From the NCBI RefSeq assembly GCF_905163445.1, contig NC_053184.1, positions 11,780,001 to 11,844,000 of the forward strand: a DNA stretch of 64,000 bases. Reading direction: 5' to 3'. This DNA comes from Pararge aegeria. Its lineage: Eukaryota; Arthropoda; Insecta; Lepidoptera; Nymphalidae. How positions within the stretch are numbered: position 1 is the stretch's first letter; each line of letters opens with the position of its first letter. The notes under the pieces were generated by a model, which saw only the letters and a list, made by a program, of their open reading frames with translations, was not told the origin of the DNA and made no database searches. The position numbers and the translations under genes are program-made. Shown one piece after another: positions 20,400 through 31,544 of this stretch.

Positions 20400-20680
20400 T
20401 GTTTATGTTAAGGGTTCGAATGCTTTTAATTTTTTTTTAAAGGAATGTTTCTTCATGCACGCCACGGACAGCGTGGTGCATACATTTATCTGGAGCGACG
20501 CTTAATGGTGCAACAATTTACGCGAATCTCACGTCGCGACGCCTTTGTTTAAATATGCAGCATGTCACCGGCGGTGACGTACTCGAAATATTACAACGTT
20601 CGCCCGTTAGCATAATAAAACGAGCATCGCTACGGGCGGCGCATTAAACTGCACTAACGAGGTGTGCAGGGAAATCAAAT
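20400..20680. promoter_or_regulatory. GC-richer non-coding block, candidate regulatory DNA
   Basis: Stands out from AT-rich surroundings (CACGTCGCGACGCC, GTCACCGGCGGTGACG, CTACGGGCGGCGC). No open frame or splice signals. GTCACCGGCGGTGAC (20565-20579) is itself a 15-bp near-palindrome. Function is inference only. Confidence 0.3.
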
Positions 20681-20754
20681 GTCGTACTCATCACATTATA
20701 TTTTGCAGCATATTTTTACTTGGATGATATTACACATATATAATATATAGTCAA

Positions 20755-21130
20755 AGTCAAAGTCAAAGTCAAAAATATCTTTATTCAAGTAGGCCCATAG
20801 GTGGCACTTTTGATGCGTACATAAGAATTACACGGTAGTGAGATGATGGTGATAGCCACATACGTAAACTTAAAACTAAAGCTACGAGGGTTCCAAACGC
20901 GTCCTGGTCTAAGAAGAAGCCCACAACAACTTAGCCGGGTGTTTTTTTTGTTATCACCATCTCACAATGTCATTTGAAATTATTAGAAGAGCAACCTGGT
21001 TAGAGCAACAATTTACACCCAAGCTTTCTTATCGACTACGTAGTCCTTTATACTATAATAGGACTTTTCTATAAGCTTACGTTTAATACAAACTTTGAAC
21101 TTTTTAAGATACATCTCCATCTCATCTATA
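20755..21130 (-). mobile_element. CR1-like LINE 3' end (copy 1 of a near-identical pair)
   Basis: AAAAATATCTTTATTCAAGT, AGGTGGCACTTTTGATGCGT, AGCTACGAGGGTTCCAAACG and CCTTTATACTATAATAGGAC all recur at 31117-31500. The pair is very similar, so the family moved recently. Confidence 0.82.
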
Positions 21131-21535
21131 TTTATATATTTTATATAATTTGTGATACCTAATTCACGAACTTCTTAACTTGAGTAAAGTTCGTAGGGAA
21201 ATGACCTAATAATGTACCCTAAAATACAAAAGCAAGGATCAGGCTCTGAAAGCAACTGTTTGTGTTTGTGCATTACCATTGCATTGCACACTAACGAATG
21301 CAAAAAAATGTTTGTTACCTTTGGCAAAATTGGAACAAATCATGACAATATTCTAAATTGAGATAATTTGCGTTCTAAAGCGCGACTCTTTGCGATGTCT
21401 AAAGCGCGACTCTTTGCAACGGAAATATATCTTAAGTCGAGAAAGAACAGAAAGATTGAAAGAGAACGCAAAAATTTCGAAATGAAATTGTCGGCAACGG
21501 CAAGTTCTTCATAAACTTTAAAGATAAATTTTCAT
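21130..21535. other. No gene seen; 24-bp tandem duplication at 21374-21421
   Basis: TCTAAAGCGCGACTCTTTGC is repeated at 21374 and 21398 (period 24). The rest is unassigned AT-rich DNA. Confidence 0.6.
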
Positions 21536-21540
21536 AATAA

Positions 21541-21680
21541 AGAAAATTCTAGCCAATTAGGCAGCGGTCGTAATGCTTCGATGGAAGTTTGTCGAGAGTT
21601 GTGCTTTCACTAGTTGTACCCCAAACAGAAACGAGAGGTTATTCCTTTTCATTAACTCAACTAAGCCCCTATTCTATGAA
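21541..21680 (+). repeat. Non-coding repeat similar to 23655-23800
   Basis: Shares TCTAGCCAATTA, GGCAGCGGTCG / GCAGGCGGCTG, CTCGA/TTCGA runs, ACTAGTTGT / GCTAGTTGT, AGAAACGAGAG and CCTTTTCA with the 23.6-kb sequence. No terminal repeats or coding content. Confidence 0.6.
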
Positions 21681-21749
21681 CATAAGTACCAAATTACTTA
21701 TACCCTAGATAAATTAAACCGAAATCTCGCTTATCCTTATTAAAATTCT

Positions 21750-21950
21750 TACCAATATTATAAATGCGAAAGTGTGTTTGTTTCTTTGTCCTTCCTTTAT
21801 GTCCTTACTTCGCAACTTTATTTTTGACACAACTAACTCAGTTGGATGGAGGATGTTGCCATTACCATTTTATAGCATAGCCTACTTTTTGTCCCAGGAT
21901 ATAAACCGTTCCCTCGGGATTTGTTAAAAATGTTAATAAACGTAGATTAA
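21750..21950 (+). mobile_element. Helitron-like element, partial
   Basis: ATATTATAAATGCGAAAGTG, TTTGTCCTTCCTTTATGTCC, then TTTTTGTCCCAGGATATAAA and TCCCTCGGGATTTG, the usual order of the Helitron-like family. The 3' CTAGT end is not seen. Confidence 0.65.
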
Positions 21951-21959
21951 GAACATGGG

Positions 21960-23528
21960 TGGGTGGCACCTTTTATAAAGAAGATAAATAAATACTCACT
22001 AATAATCATTTTATCCTGAGATATGTACAGGAATTCTTCTTTGTTTATATAAGTAAATCTAAGGATCTTAAGCCTACGTTTTAACACAATTTTTTTTTTT
22101 GAACCCCAGTGGCGCTTAACTATCCTGTATGTATGTACTAAACAATTTAACTAAATTGCTGTTTGTATTAAAGAAGACTATTTTTTACCAACGGTACCCG
22201 GGCAGGTAGAAAGTAAATTTCTGAGCAAAAAAGTAAAATTTGTTTTGTGTTGTTCTCCGTAGAGCTCCCTCGGGTGCCACATAATTCGAGAGCTTAACAA
22301 ACGGTCGGGATAACGCATGGGTTTCCGGAGAAAATCATCGCGTTTCTAAATTAAAATGAGTCGCCTTGAACCTTTTGTTCCCTCTACGAAAACAAGTCCT
22401 TAGGTTAATAATGTAAGATCGTGTGTTTTTCTCGAAAGATGGTCTCTATCTTAGTTCACATACGTTTAAAACTATTATATCGGCTGGCAATATCTAAGCA
22501 CACGGAGTATTTAGTAGTTTAGTATTTAGTGCTTTTAACAATCACTTTACTAACCCCTTGAAAAGATCTAACAGCCCGTTCGGAAGGTCTTATACACAAA
22601 AAAGAAAATGAACATTACTTAAACTCACACAACATACACGTTTTTCACTCCAATAGTTCAATATTCCAATTGCAAAAGAAATAGTTGAAATATTTACATC
22701 AACAGCTAAGCAAAAGGTAAAACATATTTTTTTTTATATATGGTTTCGACTTTTTCAATTTAAGATTGGTTTAGAAACCCAATGGATAATAGGAAAACAC
22801 TAAAACGGAAATTACTAATTTTTATTTTATTTTTTTGAGTAGTGAGCGTTCTTTAGGTGGTAGTGTTGGTATGGTAGTTCACTAGGTTAGATCTGACAAA
22901 TAACCAAGTCGCAATTAGAACAATTAAAATGAAAGTAAAGGATCGCAATCGGAACTAATTGTTTGTATGAATTTCATGTAGAAATAAGTTCTCAATGGGG
23001 CAATGCCCAACGAGATTGCCTCTACTCTCTTACTTTGACTCGGTTCCGGTAGTTATCGGAATTCTTCATTAGATAATTTGTATCTTTTCCAATAGTTTTT
23101 AAGTAGTATAGCATTTACAAAATTAAATTGTTGAAGAACGGAACCTAGAGGGTTTTCTAATTATTATAATTAAATTAATAAATTGACCAATCTCAAACAA
23201 TTGGCATTCACTGATGTAGTCTATTATACGGTTATATTTTTGATGAATTCTCATTGATATGTGAATCCTTTCCCACATATAGAAACGATAACTCAAATGT
23301 CTGCGACTAACAACTTATTTCGGTCTATGTCCATTTACTAAAGCCACTCAAAATGATCAAACTGATTCTTTACAGTTCGTCATTTATAGTTCTTTATAAG
23401 TATCAGCTTTATGTAATTTAATGACATAACAATACTAAATGACAATCGTAAGTTATTAAAGAAGTAAAGATAACTTCAGGAATAGGTACACAACATTGTT
23501 TTAAAAAGTTTAAATTAAACTATATTCC
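21960..23528. other. No gene seen
   Basis: Mostly AT-rich. A GC-richer patch at 22190-22390 (GGTACCCGGGCAGG, GAGCTCCCTCGGGTGCC) has no open frame and no recognised repeat. Confidence 0.4.
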
Positions 23529-24954
23529 TTATAATCTTATTTAACGAAATTCAATTGAAGTTCGACAAGGAAACGTAACTAAAGCTGCAGGCAGTGTATT
23601 ACTCCAGTCTCGAACACAATTCCACTGCATTTGCTTAAAAGTTGTAAATATTAAGCGAAAACTCTAGCCAATTAAGCAGGCGGCTGTATTGCCTCGAAGG
23701 AACTTTCTCGAGTGCTGTAGGTACTTGTGCTAGTTGTTCCGCGAATAGAAACGAGAGCGTATTGCCTTTTCAAAATTTCAATAATACAAGTAAGCTTCTA
23801 TTAAAAACTAGCTCTTTATTTATTATATTTTTATGATAAGTACCTACCGATCTTCGAGGATAATGCTGAAACTTCAGTATTTGTTGTTTGTGATAGAAAG
23901 CAAGCGTACATCACGCAAAAGCTCTCTTTTGGGTATTACAAAAACCAAATAACTTGAAACCAAACTGACAGTGTTGTCTATCTAAAGATAGAGATATCAT
24001 TTTTAAGAAGTTCGTAAATAAACTAAAAAAGTAGAGAAGAGTTGTACAGAGTAGAAAACCCAGTAGGCCGGTATTAATAAGGCTGATAACGATGATGAAC
24101 TTTCTGGTTTTAAAATATTTTTGTTTCATCAAAACAGTAATAAACAAGCCAGAACGAATATGAGAAAATGGATTTTTTTTTGGAATACTTTATAACATCA
24201 TACGATTCGGAGCTGAGCGACACAAAATAAATGGATCCGTTGCAGTGCTGCAATAAATATCCTTTCGAAACGGACTTGATTGATTGCATTGGTTAATTCA
24301 AACTTGCAAAAAAGCGTGACACGCAACCAATTTAGAATGCGACGTGACACGTGAACAGATGACTCGCCCATTTGTTGTTCGAAGCGATGTTCGGGATACG
24401 GTGGCCTGTTTAATTGAGCTATTTGTGTTAGTCAGCCGTGACAATACCGCAACGTAACATAATATCGCCATTGTCGTTACCCAAGCAAATATTCTGCAAC
24501 CCTGTCATACATTTCTCATTGTGATGCCGTCGAAGCTTTGCCTAGATTCTTAATTCCACTGTAATGATTCGATTCTAGAGGTATAAAATGGGCATGTAAT
24601 ATTATAACCATATGCGCAATTTGATCAAGGCGACCAATTAATAATTCGACGTGACATGTTAATAGATGACGTGTTGAGGTGGTGTCGAACAGTATTTATT
24701 GCACAGAGAAGTGCCTGAAAATAATAGCTTTTGATATGTAGGTATGCATTGTGTTTCATTGTAGACAAAATGCCTACGAAGAAAACATGATGGCACTGCT
24801 AGTAACACCGAATCATTATTTCATGGAAGCTTAGTATTTTCTGAAGGAAAAAAAATGTTTTATAATTTACCCTATACAAATTTCAGTCAAATTCGATCAG
24901 TAGTTACGGTTTGAAGGAGTAAGTTATATACAGACTTTTACTTTCCTTTTATAC

Positions 24955-25140
24955 ATTTGTCTTATAAATGCGAAAGCAGTTTTTTTGTTTGTCCTTCCTC
25001 ACACCCTAACCAGTCAACTAGATTTTTGCCATAGTTAGTTTAAAGGACCGAGAGTAACATAGGCATTTTTTATCTCAGGAAAACTAACGGTTCCCAGGGA
25101 GTTAGTAAAAAAACCGTAAAAAAGGACGCGGGCAAAAGAC
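24955..25140 (+). mobile_element. Helitron-like fragment in duplication unit 1
   Basis: CTTATAAATGCGAAAGCAG, TTGTCCTTCCTCACACCCTA, AACTAACGGTTCCCAGGGAG and a GGACGCGGGCAAAAG end. The copy in unit 2 is at 27903-28088. Confidence 0.6.
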
Positions 25141-25924
25141 AGTAATTTTATAAAGGCAAAAGTTCAGTGTGATATATTGATTTAAGGCCACGGTATCTAA
25201 ATTAGGATGTAACGGATATAACGTATGTAAATAGATACTTTACCTATTTGTTGATTGCTGCTATGAGCGGGTTAACCGGGCTTGAGATAATTGACCTGTT
25301 TGTGTTAGTCAGCTGATAAGACCGCAACATAACATGATCCCGCCATCGTCGTTCTCCAAACATATATTCTCTCATACATTTCCTTTAATGCTGTCGAAGT
25401 TACGTGTAGAGTGAATGGGCCCGGAGGGTTACGGCTCCGAGCGCTAAATTTTAGGGGGTTGTATTTAAAAAAGTGAGAAACGGAACTCTTTTTGTATGCA
25501 GTAATGCGTAGGTCGCTAACATGATTCGTAAGAGGGTTTTAATAAAAGTTAATATATTTATTTGTAATAACTAAGAATATAAAAACCCATCACTAAAATT
25601 GTCTAAAAATTAGAACAAAGTAAAAACATTATTTAATACTTTTTTATTTCAATTTGCTCATTTTCTTTTGTAATCATTACTGCTGTACATAAAATTGAGA
25701 ACAGAATTTTACGTGTGATTTCAATAATTTTATTAGTTTAACTTTAATGCTTATTGCTGTGTTTTGGGTATACTCACCTGTCTGTTTATTTGTCTGTCCA
25801 ACTCTTAAAGTTTACATTTTAGGTATAATATTGAGAAGGTTTTTTTCTCGTTTCGAAAATAAAACGGGGTGCAAATTTCGGCTTGGCACTAGAATGCAAA
25901 ATATTTTGCTTCGGCATTGGTATA

Positions 25925-26071
25925 TTTTTAAAGGTTTGCATTTTAATAAATGTGCAGACAATTCCTACAATATGAGTACCTTCAAATCAAGAATAAATAG
26001 GCATCTTCTAGGCAAGCGCGCTCCACCTTAGGCTGCATCATCGCTTACCATTAGGTTCGTCTATAAACAAA
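25925..26071 (+). mobile_element. LINE ORF2 C-terminus and poly(A), duplication unit 1
   Basis: Encodes NMSTFKSRINRHLLGKRAPP then stop, a typical C-terminal tail of lepidopteran non-LTR elements, followed by an A13 tract. Copy 2 is at 28873-29019 with the same A13 length. Confidence 0.7.
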
Positions 26072-26099
26072 AAAAAAAAAATGAAATATACACTCATTT

Positions 26100-26250
26100 T
26101 GGTCATCTTCATCATCATCATCATCATTATCAACACATTACCGGCACACTAATGGCACCCGGGCTGGACAACTTTAGATTGGAAGACTTTACAAGCCTCG
26201 AGAACATTAGGCAGACCTTCAGGATGCAGGTTTGTCCTCCAACTTTTTAA
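26100..26250 (-). mobile_element. SINE tail (family A, antisense), duplication unit 1
   Basis: (ATC)n followed by ATTACCGGCACACTAATGGC and GAACATTAGGCAGACC..ATGCAGGTTTGTCCTCC. It lies directly after the LINE poly(A). Copy 2 is at 29048-29198. Confidence 0.65.
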
Positions 26251-26476
26251 AACTTCTTAAGTTACGGTGACTGTATAAGTATGTGGCGTGGTATGTAATT
26301 TGATGGATACTTTACGTATTTGTTGATGTAGCGATGTTCAGATGTCTGCAGCTTTTATAAGTGTACGTAACGTTATATCGCCATTGTCTTGCAACTCTGT
26401 TTTTCAATATTTTCTCGATATACCTTGATTTTGTGTACATAAACATGAATGTGAATTTATTTAACGAGAAAGTGCA

Positions 26477-29424
26477 TTATAATCTTATTTAACGAAATTC
26501 AATTGAAGTTCGACAAGGAAACGTAACTAAAGCTGCAGGCAGTGTATTACTCCAGTCTCGAACACAATTCCACTGCATTTGCTTAAAAGTTGTAAATATT
26601 AAGCGAAAACTCTAGCCAATTAAGCAGGCGGCTGTATTGCCTCGAAGGAACTTTCTCGAGTGCTGTAGGTACTTGTGCTAGTTGTTCCGCGAATAGAAAC
26701 GAGAGCGTATTGCCTTTTCAAAATTTCAATAATACAAGTAAGCTTCTATTAAAAACTAGCTCTTTATTTATTATATTTTTATGATAAGTACCTACCGATC
26801 TTCGAGGATAATGCTGAAACTTCAGTATTTGTTGTTTGTGATAGAAAGCAAGCGTACATCACGCAAAAGCTCTCTTTTGGGTATTACAAAAACCAAATAA
26901 CTTGAAACCAAACTGACAGTGTTGTCTATCTAAAGATAGAGATATCATTTTTAAGAAGTTCGTAAATAAACTAAAAAAGTAGAGAAGAGTTGTACAGAGT
27001 AGAAAACCCAGTAGGCCGGTATTAATAAGGCTGATAACGATGATGAACTTTCTGGTTTTAAAATATTTTTGTTTCATCAAAACAGTAATAAACAAGCCAG
27101 AACGAATATGAGAAAATGGATTTTTTTTTGGAATACTTTATAACATCATACGATTCGGAGCTGAGCGACACAAAATAAATGGATCCGTTGCAGTGCTGCA
27201 ATAAATATCCTTTCGAAACGGACTTGATTGATTGCATTGGTTAATTCAAACTTGCAAAAAAGCGTGACACGCAACCAATTTAGAATGCGACGTGACACGT
27301 GAACAGATGACTCGCCCATTTGTTGTTCGAAGCGATGTTCCTGTTGATGTGGCCTGTTTAATTGAGCTATTTGTGTTAGTCAGCCGTGACAATACCGCAA
27401 CGTAACATAATATCGCCATTGTCGTTACCCAAGCAAATATTCTGCAACCCTGTCATACATTTCTCATTGTGATGCCGTCGAAGCTTTGCCTAGATTCTTA
27501 ATTCCACTGTAATGATTCGATTCTAGAGGTATAAAATGGGCATGTAATATTATAACCATATGCGCAATTTGATCAAGGCGACCAATTAATAATTCGACGT
27601 GACATGTTAATCGATGACGTGTTGAGGTGGTGTCGAACAGTATTTATTGCACAGAGAAGTGCCTGAAAATAATAGCTTTTGATATGTAGGTATGCATTGT
27701 GTTTCATTGTAGACAAAATGCCTACGAAGAAAACATGATGGCACTGCTAGTAACACCGAATCATTATTTCATGGAAGCTTAGTATTTTCTGAAGGAAAAA
27801 AAATGTTTTATAATTTACCCTATACAAATTTCAGTCAAATTCGATCAGTAGTTACGGTTTGAAGGAGTAAGTTATATACAGACTTTTACTTTCCTTTTAT
27901 ACATTTGTCTTATAAATGCGAAAGCAGTTTTTTTGTTTGTCCTTCCTCACACCCTAACCAGTCAACTAGATTTTTGCCATAGTTAGTTTAAAGGACCGAG
28001 AGTAACATAGGCATTTTTTATCTCAGGAAAACTAACGGTTCCCAGGGAGTTAGTAAAAAAACCGTAAAAAAGGACGCGGGCAAAAGACAGTAATTTTATA
28101 AAGGCAAAAGTTCAGTGTGATATATTGATTTAAGGCCACGGTATCTAAATTAGGATGTAACGGATATAACGTATGTAAATAGATACTTTACCTATTTGTT
28201 GATTGCTGCTATGAGCGGGTTAACCGGGCTTGAGATAATTGACCTGTTTGTGTTAGTCAGCTGATAAGACCGCAACATAACATGATCCCGCCATCGTCGT
28301 TCTCCAAACATATATTCTCTCATACATTTCCTTTAATGCTGTCGAAGTTACGTGTAGAGTGAATGGGCCCGGAGGGTTACGGCTCCGAGCGCTAAATTTT
28401 AGGGGGTTGTATTTAAAAAAGTGAGAAACGGAACTCTTTTTGTATGCAGTAATGCGTAGGTCGCTAACATGATTCGTAAGAGGGTTTTAATAAAAGTTAA
28501 TATATTTATTTGTAATAACTAAGAATATAAAAACCCATCACTAAAATTGTCTAAAAATTAGAACAAAGTAAAAACATTATTTAATACTTTTTTATTTCAA
28601 TTTGCTCATTTTCTTTTGTAATCATTACTGCTGTACATAAAATTGAGAACAGAATTTTACGTGTGATTTCAATAATTTTATTAGTTTAACTTTAATGCTT
28701 ATTGCTGTGTTTTGGGTATACTCACCTGTCTGTTTATTTGTCTGTCCAACTCTTAAAGTTTACATTTTAGGTATAATATTGAGAAGGTTTTTTTCTCGTT
28801 TCGAAAATAAAACGGGGTGCAAATTTCGGCTTGGCACTAGAATGCAAAATATTTTGCTTCGGCATTGGTATATTTTTAAAGGTTTGCATTTTAATAAATG
28901 TGCAGACAATTCCTACAATATGAGTACCTTCAAATCAAGAATAAATAGGCATCTTCTAGGCAAGCGCGCTCCACCTTAGGCTGCATCATCGCTTACCATT
29001 AGGTTCGTCTATAAACAAAAAAAAAAAAATGAAATATACACTCATTTTGGTCATCTTCATCATCATCATCATCATTATCAACACATTACCGGCACACTAA
29101 TGGCACCCGGGCTGGACAACTTTAGATTGGAAGACTTTACAAGCCTCGAGAACATTAGGCAGACCTTCAGGATGCAGGTTTGTCCTCCAACTTTTTAAAA
29201 CTTCTTAAGTTACGGTGACTGTATAAGTATGTGGCGTGGTATGTAATTTGATGGATACTTTACGTATTTGTTGATGTAGCGATGTTCAGATGTCTGCAGC
29301 TTTTATAAGTGTACGTAACGTTATATCGCCATTGTCTTGCAACTCTGTTTTTCAATATTTTCTCGATATACCTTGATTTTGTGTACATAAATATGAATGT
29401 GAATTTATTTAACGAGAAAGTGCA
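26477..29424. repeat. Tandem duplication, unit 2 (2948 bp)
   Basis: Second unit, directly abutting unit 1. The same open frames recur at +2948 with identical translation, but they are AT-rich chance frames or LINE remnants. The junction at 26476/26477 reads GTGCATTATAATC, compared with CCTTATAATC on the left edge and GCATTATTATA on the right. Confidence 0.95.
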
Positions 29425-29429
29425 TTATT

Positions 29430-30040
29430 ATATTCTGACGACGTTATACAAAGCATTATTATTGCTGTGACGTAATTGACTTAATTAATATAAGCTGTTA
29501 TAATTAAACTCGTACTTATAAAGATATATTTATAATTAAGATGTTTGTTTACTTTGTAGAAAACATTACCCATAGTTTTCCATTTTAGGTTTAAAAGCTA
29601 TATTATAAGGGAGCTAACGTAATTTTAAAACAGATTTGTTTTTGTACCTATGTGATAAGCTATGTTTGACTGAAGTTCCTCTACCTTTCCTAAGTTTGGT
29701 AAACTAGAACTTCAATCCAGTCTGTGGTAGATTTCGGACCTGTAAAACTTGAGTTCAAAAAAAGCCTTAAGAAAAACAGCCTACACTGTTTACGGAACAA
29801 TAATCTAAGGTTTTATTTAACTCTCTCTATCTGAGAATCTTATTACGCAGTGGTACGATCTTCGGTAAAGGCAATTTAGGTTTTTAAAGTTCTGAATTTT
29901 ATTTAATTCATTAATATAACTAGTAAAATTACTAAATATTAGCCAAACCTATATCTATATTACTGCTTTATACATTCGGAAAATACTAAATACAGACATA
30001 CATTCTAAAATAACGTTTACAAAAAAAATTTTTGTAAACG
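29430..30040. other. No gene seen; 14-bp-arm hairpin at 30012-30044
   Basis: AT-rich. AACGTTTACAAAAA is followed closely by its reverse complement immediately upstream of the LINE fragment at 30047. Confidence 0.5.
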
Positions 30041-30046
30041 TTTTGA

Positions 30047-30155
30047 AGGAGCGCACATTTATAATAAACTGCCATCTGATATAAAAGAAGCTAAATCTAC
30101 GTTTATTTTTAAGAAAAAATTTAAATTCTACTTGATAAATAATATGTCAGTATAA
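30047..30155 (+). pseudogene. CR1/jockey-like LINE: last 35 codons of ORF2
   Basis: Open frame encoding AHIYNKLPSDIKEAKSTF then FKKKFKFYLINNMSV and stop, the typical C-terminal tail (xxNxLPxDIKxxxSxxxFKxKLKxxL) of CR1/jockey-type ORF2 proteins. It is truncated at the 5' side. Confidence 0.72.
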
Positions 30156-30479
30156 GTCGTTTCCAGTAAACGATGATCTTTGTTTAAGTAGTATGTTTTT
30201 GCTAAGTAATATTTGTGAAACTACCCGATTGTACGAACATTTTCTTTTAGCTGCATTCAGTTATGCTTTATAGATTTATATGTACCTTCTATAGTGGCAC
30301 ACACCACAACATGTTTTATTTTTAGGTTTAATGTTTTCTCAACTAAGCGAATTATTTGTAATTCTTTTGAGAAATAAAGATCTTAAACCACTATAGCTAA
30401 CCCATAGTGAATTGCAAAAATTAAAAACTACCCACTCCATTTAAAGTTAGAGTAAGTAAATTCTCTTTATAACAAGATT

Positions 30480-30634
30480 TCAGTATCAGGGTTGTTCAAT
30501 TCTAGAACTCTCGCCGGGTTTACCTCTACACAGGAGACAGGTGTCTCGCGGCGCGCCGCAATAAATAGGTATTCACGAAACCGGGCCGTTTGACTGCGGT
30601 GGCGCCGGAAGGCGTACTCGATTTGTCGCCATCA
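30480..30634 (+). promoter_or_regulatory. Candidate promoter / 5' UTR
   Basis: Begins with the arthropod initiator-like TTTCAGTATC (TCAGT at 30480) and becomes strongly GC-rich (CTCGCGGCGCGCCGC, GGTGGCGCCGGAAGGCG), unlike the surroundings. It leads into the ATG at 30635. Confidence 0.35.
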
Positions 30635-31080
30635 ATGAGATTGTCGCTGCTTTCAGCATTTGGTAAGTGGCTCTTATATTCTATTTTATTTTCCTTATAC
30701 TTCTTTATACATATCTGATTGATATATATTTATGTAATAGGTGCGTTCCTAATGAGGGCTATTTTAACTTGAGTTTCAAGATTGGACAGCCCGAGAGTTA
30801 AAATAACTAATTTCGTACAGTTGCCCACAAGATGTTGTCTACAGCTGATTTTATCGACCATAAATGTGATGGTCGCTGCTTTGGCATATGTCCGAATTTA
30901 ATAAGTGGCTCTTATATTCTATTTCATTTTGCTTAATTTTTGTATACTTGCAAAATAGTTATTTATGCATCTGTTACTTAATAAGGGCTATTTTGTGCTC
31001 CGGTATCAAAACAGGACAGCACGCGAGCTAATATGACTAATTATATGCAGTTGTTTACAAGAATATATCGACCAGGAAAA
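30624..31080 (+). repeat. Diverged tandem duplication, two units of about 215-238 bp
   Basis: Unit A (30624-30851) and unit B (30852-31065) share, in order: a TCG(C/A)CCAT-ATG region, GTCGCTGCTTT, AAGTGGCTCTTATATTCTAT, GGGCTATTTT, GACAGC, and ATGACTAA / ATAACTAA. A third start (TATCGACCA at 31066) follows. Offsets between matched anchors vary from 214 to 238. Confidence 0.75.
30635..30662 (+). CDS. Candidate first coding exon (signal-peptide start)
   Basis: Seen: ATCAATG start context, nine codons encoding MRLSLLSAF plus one base, then the strong donor TTTG|GTAAGTGG. A basic residue followed by a hydrophobic run looks like the beginning of a signal peptide. It follows a GC-rich block, as first exons in this kind of genome often do. 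No matching acceptor with a recognisable protein was found downstream, so the rest of the gene is unknown and may lie beyond the window. The exon edge is copied, with loss of the donor, in the tandem repeat at 30852-31075. It could be a chance ATG and donor. Confidence 0.35.
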
Positions 31081-31116
31081 TCCATTATTTATATGAAATA
31101 AAACTCATGTGTTTGT

Positions 31117-31520
31117 GTGTGTCAAAGTCAAAAATATCTTTATTCAAGTAGGCCCACAGGTGGCACTTTTGATGCGTACATAAGTATTACACGGTAGTGA
31201 GATGATGGCGATAGCCACATTCGTAAACTTAAAACTAAAGCTACGAGGGTTCCAAACGCGTCCCGGTCTAAGAAGAAGCCCACAACAAACTTAGCCGGGT
31301 GTTTTTTTTTTTTTTTGTTATCGCCATCTCACAATGTCATTTTAAATTATTAGAAGAGCAACCTGGTTAGAGCAATAATTTACACCCAAGCTTTTTTATC
31401 GTTTACGTAGTCCTTTATACTATAATAGGACTTTTCTATAAGCTTACGTTTAATACAAACTTTGAACTTTTTAAGAGACATCTCCAAGATGTCAATTGGT
31501 AGTTTATTGTAGAATTGTAG
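31117..31520 (-). mobile_element. CR1-like LINE 3' end (copy 2) with flanking (GT)n
   Basis: Near-identical to 20755-21130 and extending about 60 bp further. A (GT)9 microsatellite follows at 31524-31541. Confidence 0.82.
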
Positions 31521-31544
31521 AATTGTGTGTGTGTGTGTGTGCAT

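Larger units (their letters stand above)
23529..26476. repeat. Tandem duplication, unit 1 (2948 bp)
   Basis: Positions 23529-26476 recur at 26477-29424 with the same spacing throughout (offset 2948). By eye the copies differ at only a few sites: an 8-bp patch near 24393-24400, A/C at 24664 versus 27612, and C/T at 26444 versus 29392. The left edge, junction and right edge share TTAT. The unit holds a repeat also found at 21541, the 16270-family repeat, a Helitron-like fragment, a LINE 3' end and a SINE tail. No host gene seen in it. Confidence 0.95.

Noticed and set aside
23911..24147. Hydrophobic 78-codon frame, repeated at 26859-27095
   Set aside because: Its exact repetition only reflects the young tandem duplication. 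AT-rich composition, no splice or promoter support.
25747..26031. 94-codon frame, repeated at 28695
   Set aside because: The C-terminal part is a LINE ORF2 tail; the rest is non-homologous chance frame.
26104..26127. Regular ATC repeats, CRISPR-like at first sight
   Set aside because: A trinucleotide SINE tail with no spacers; CRISPR arrays are not expected in an insect genome.
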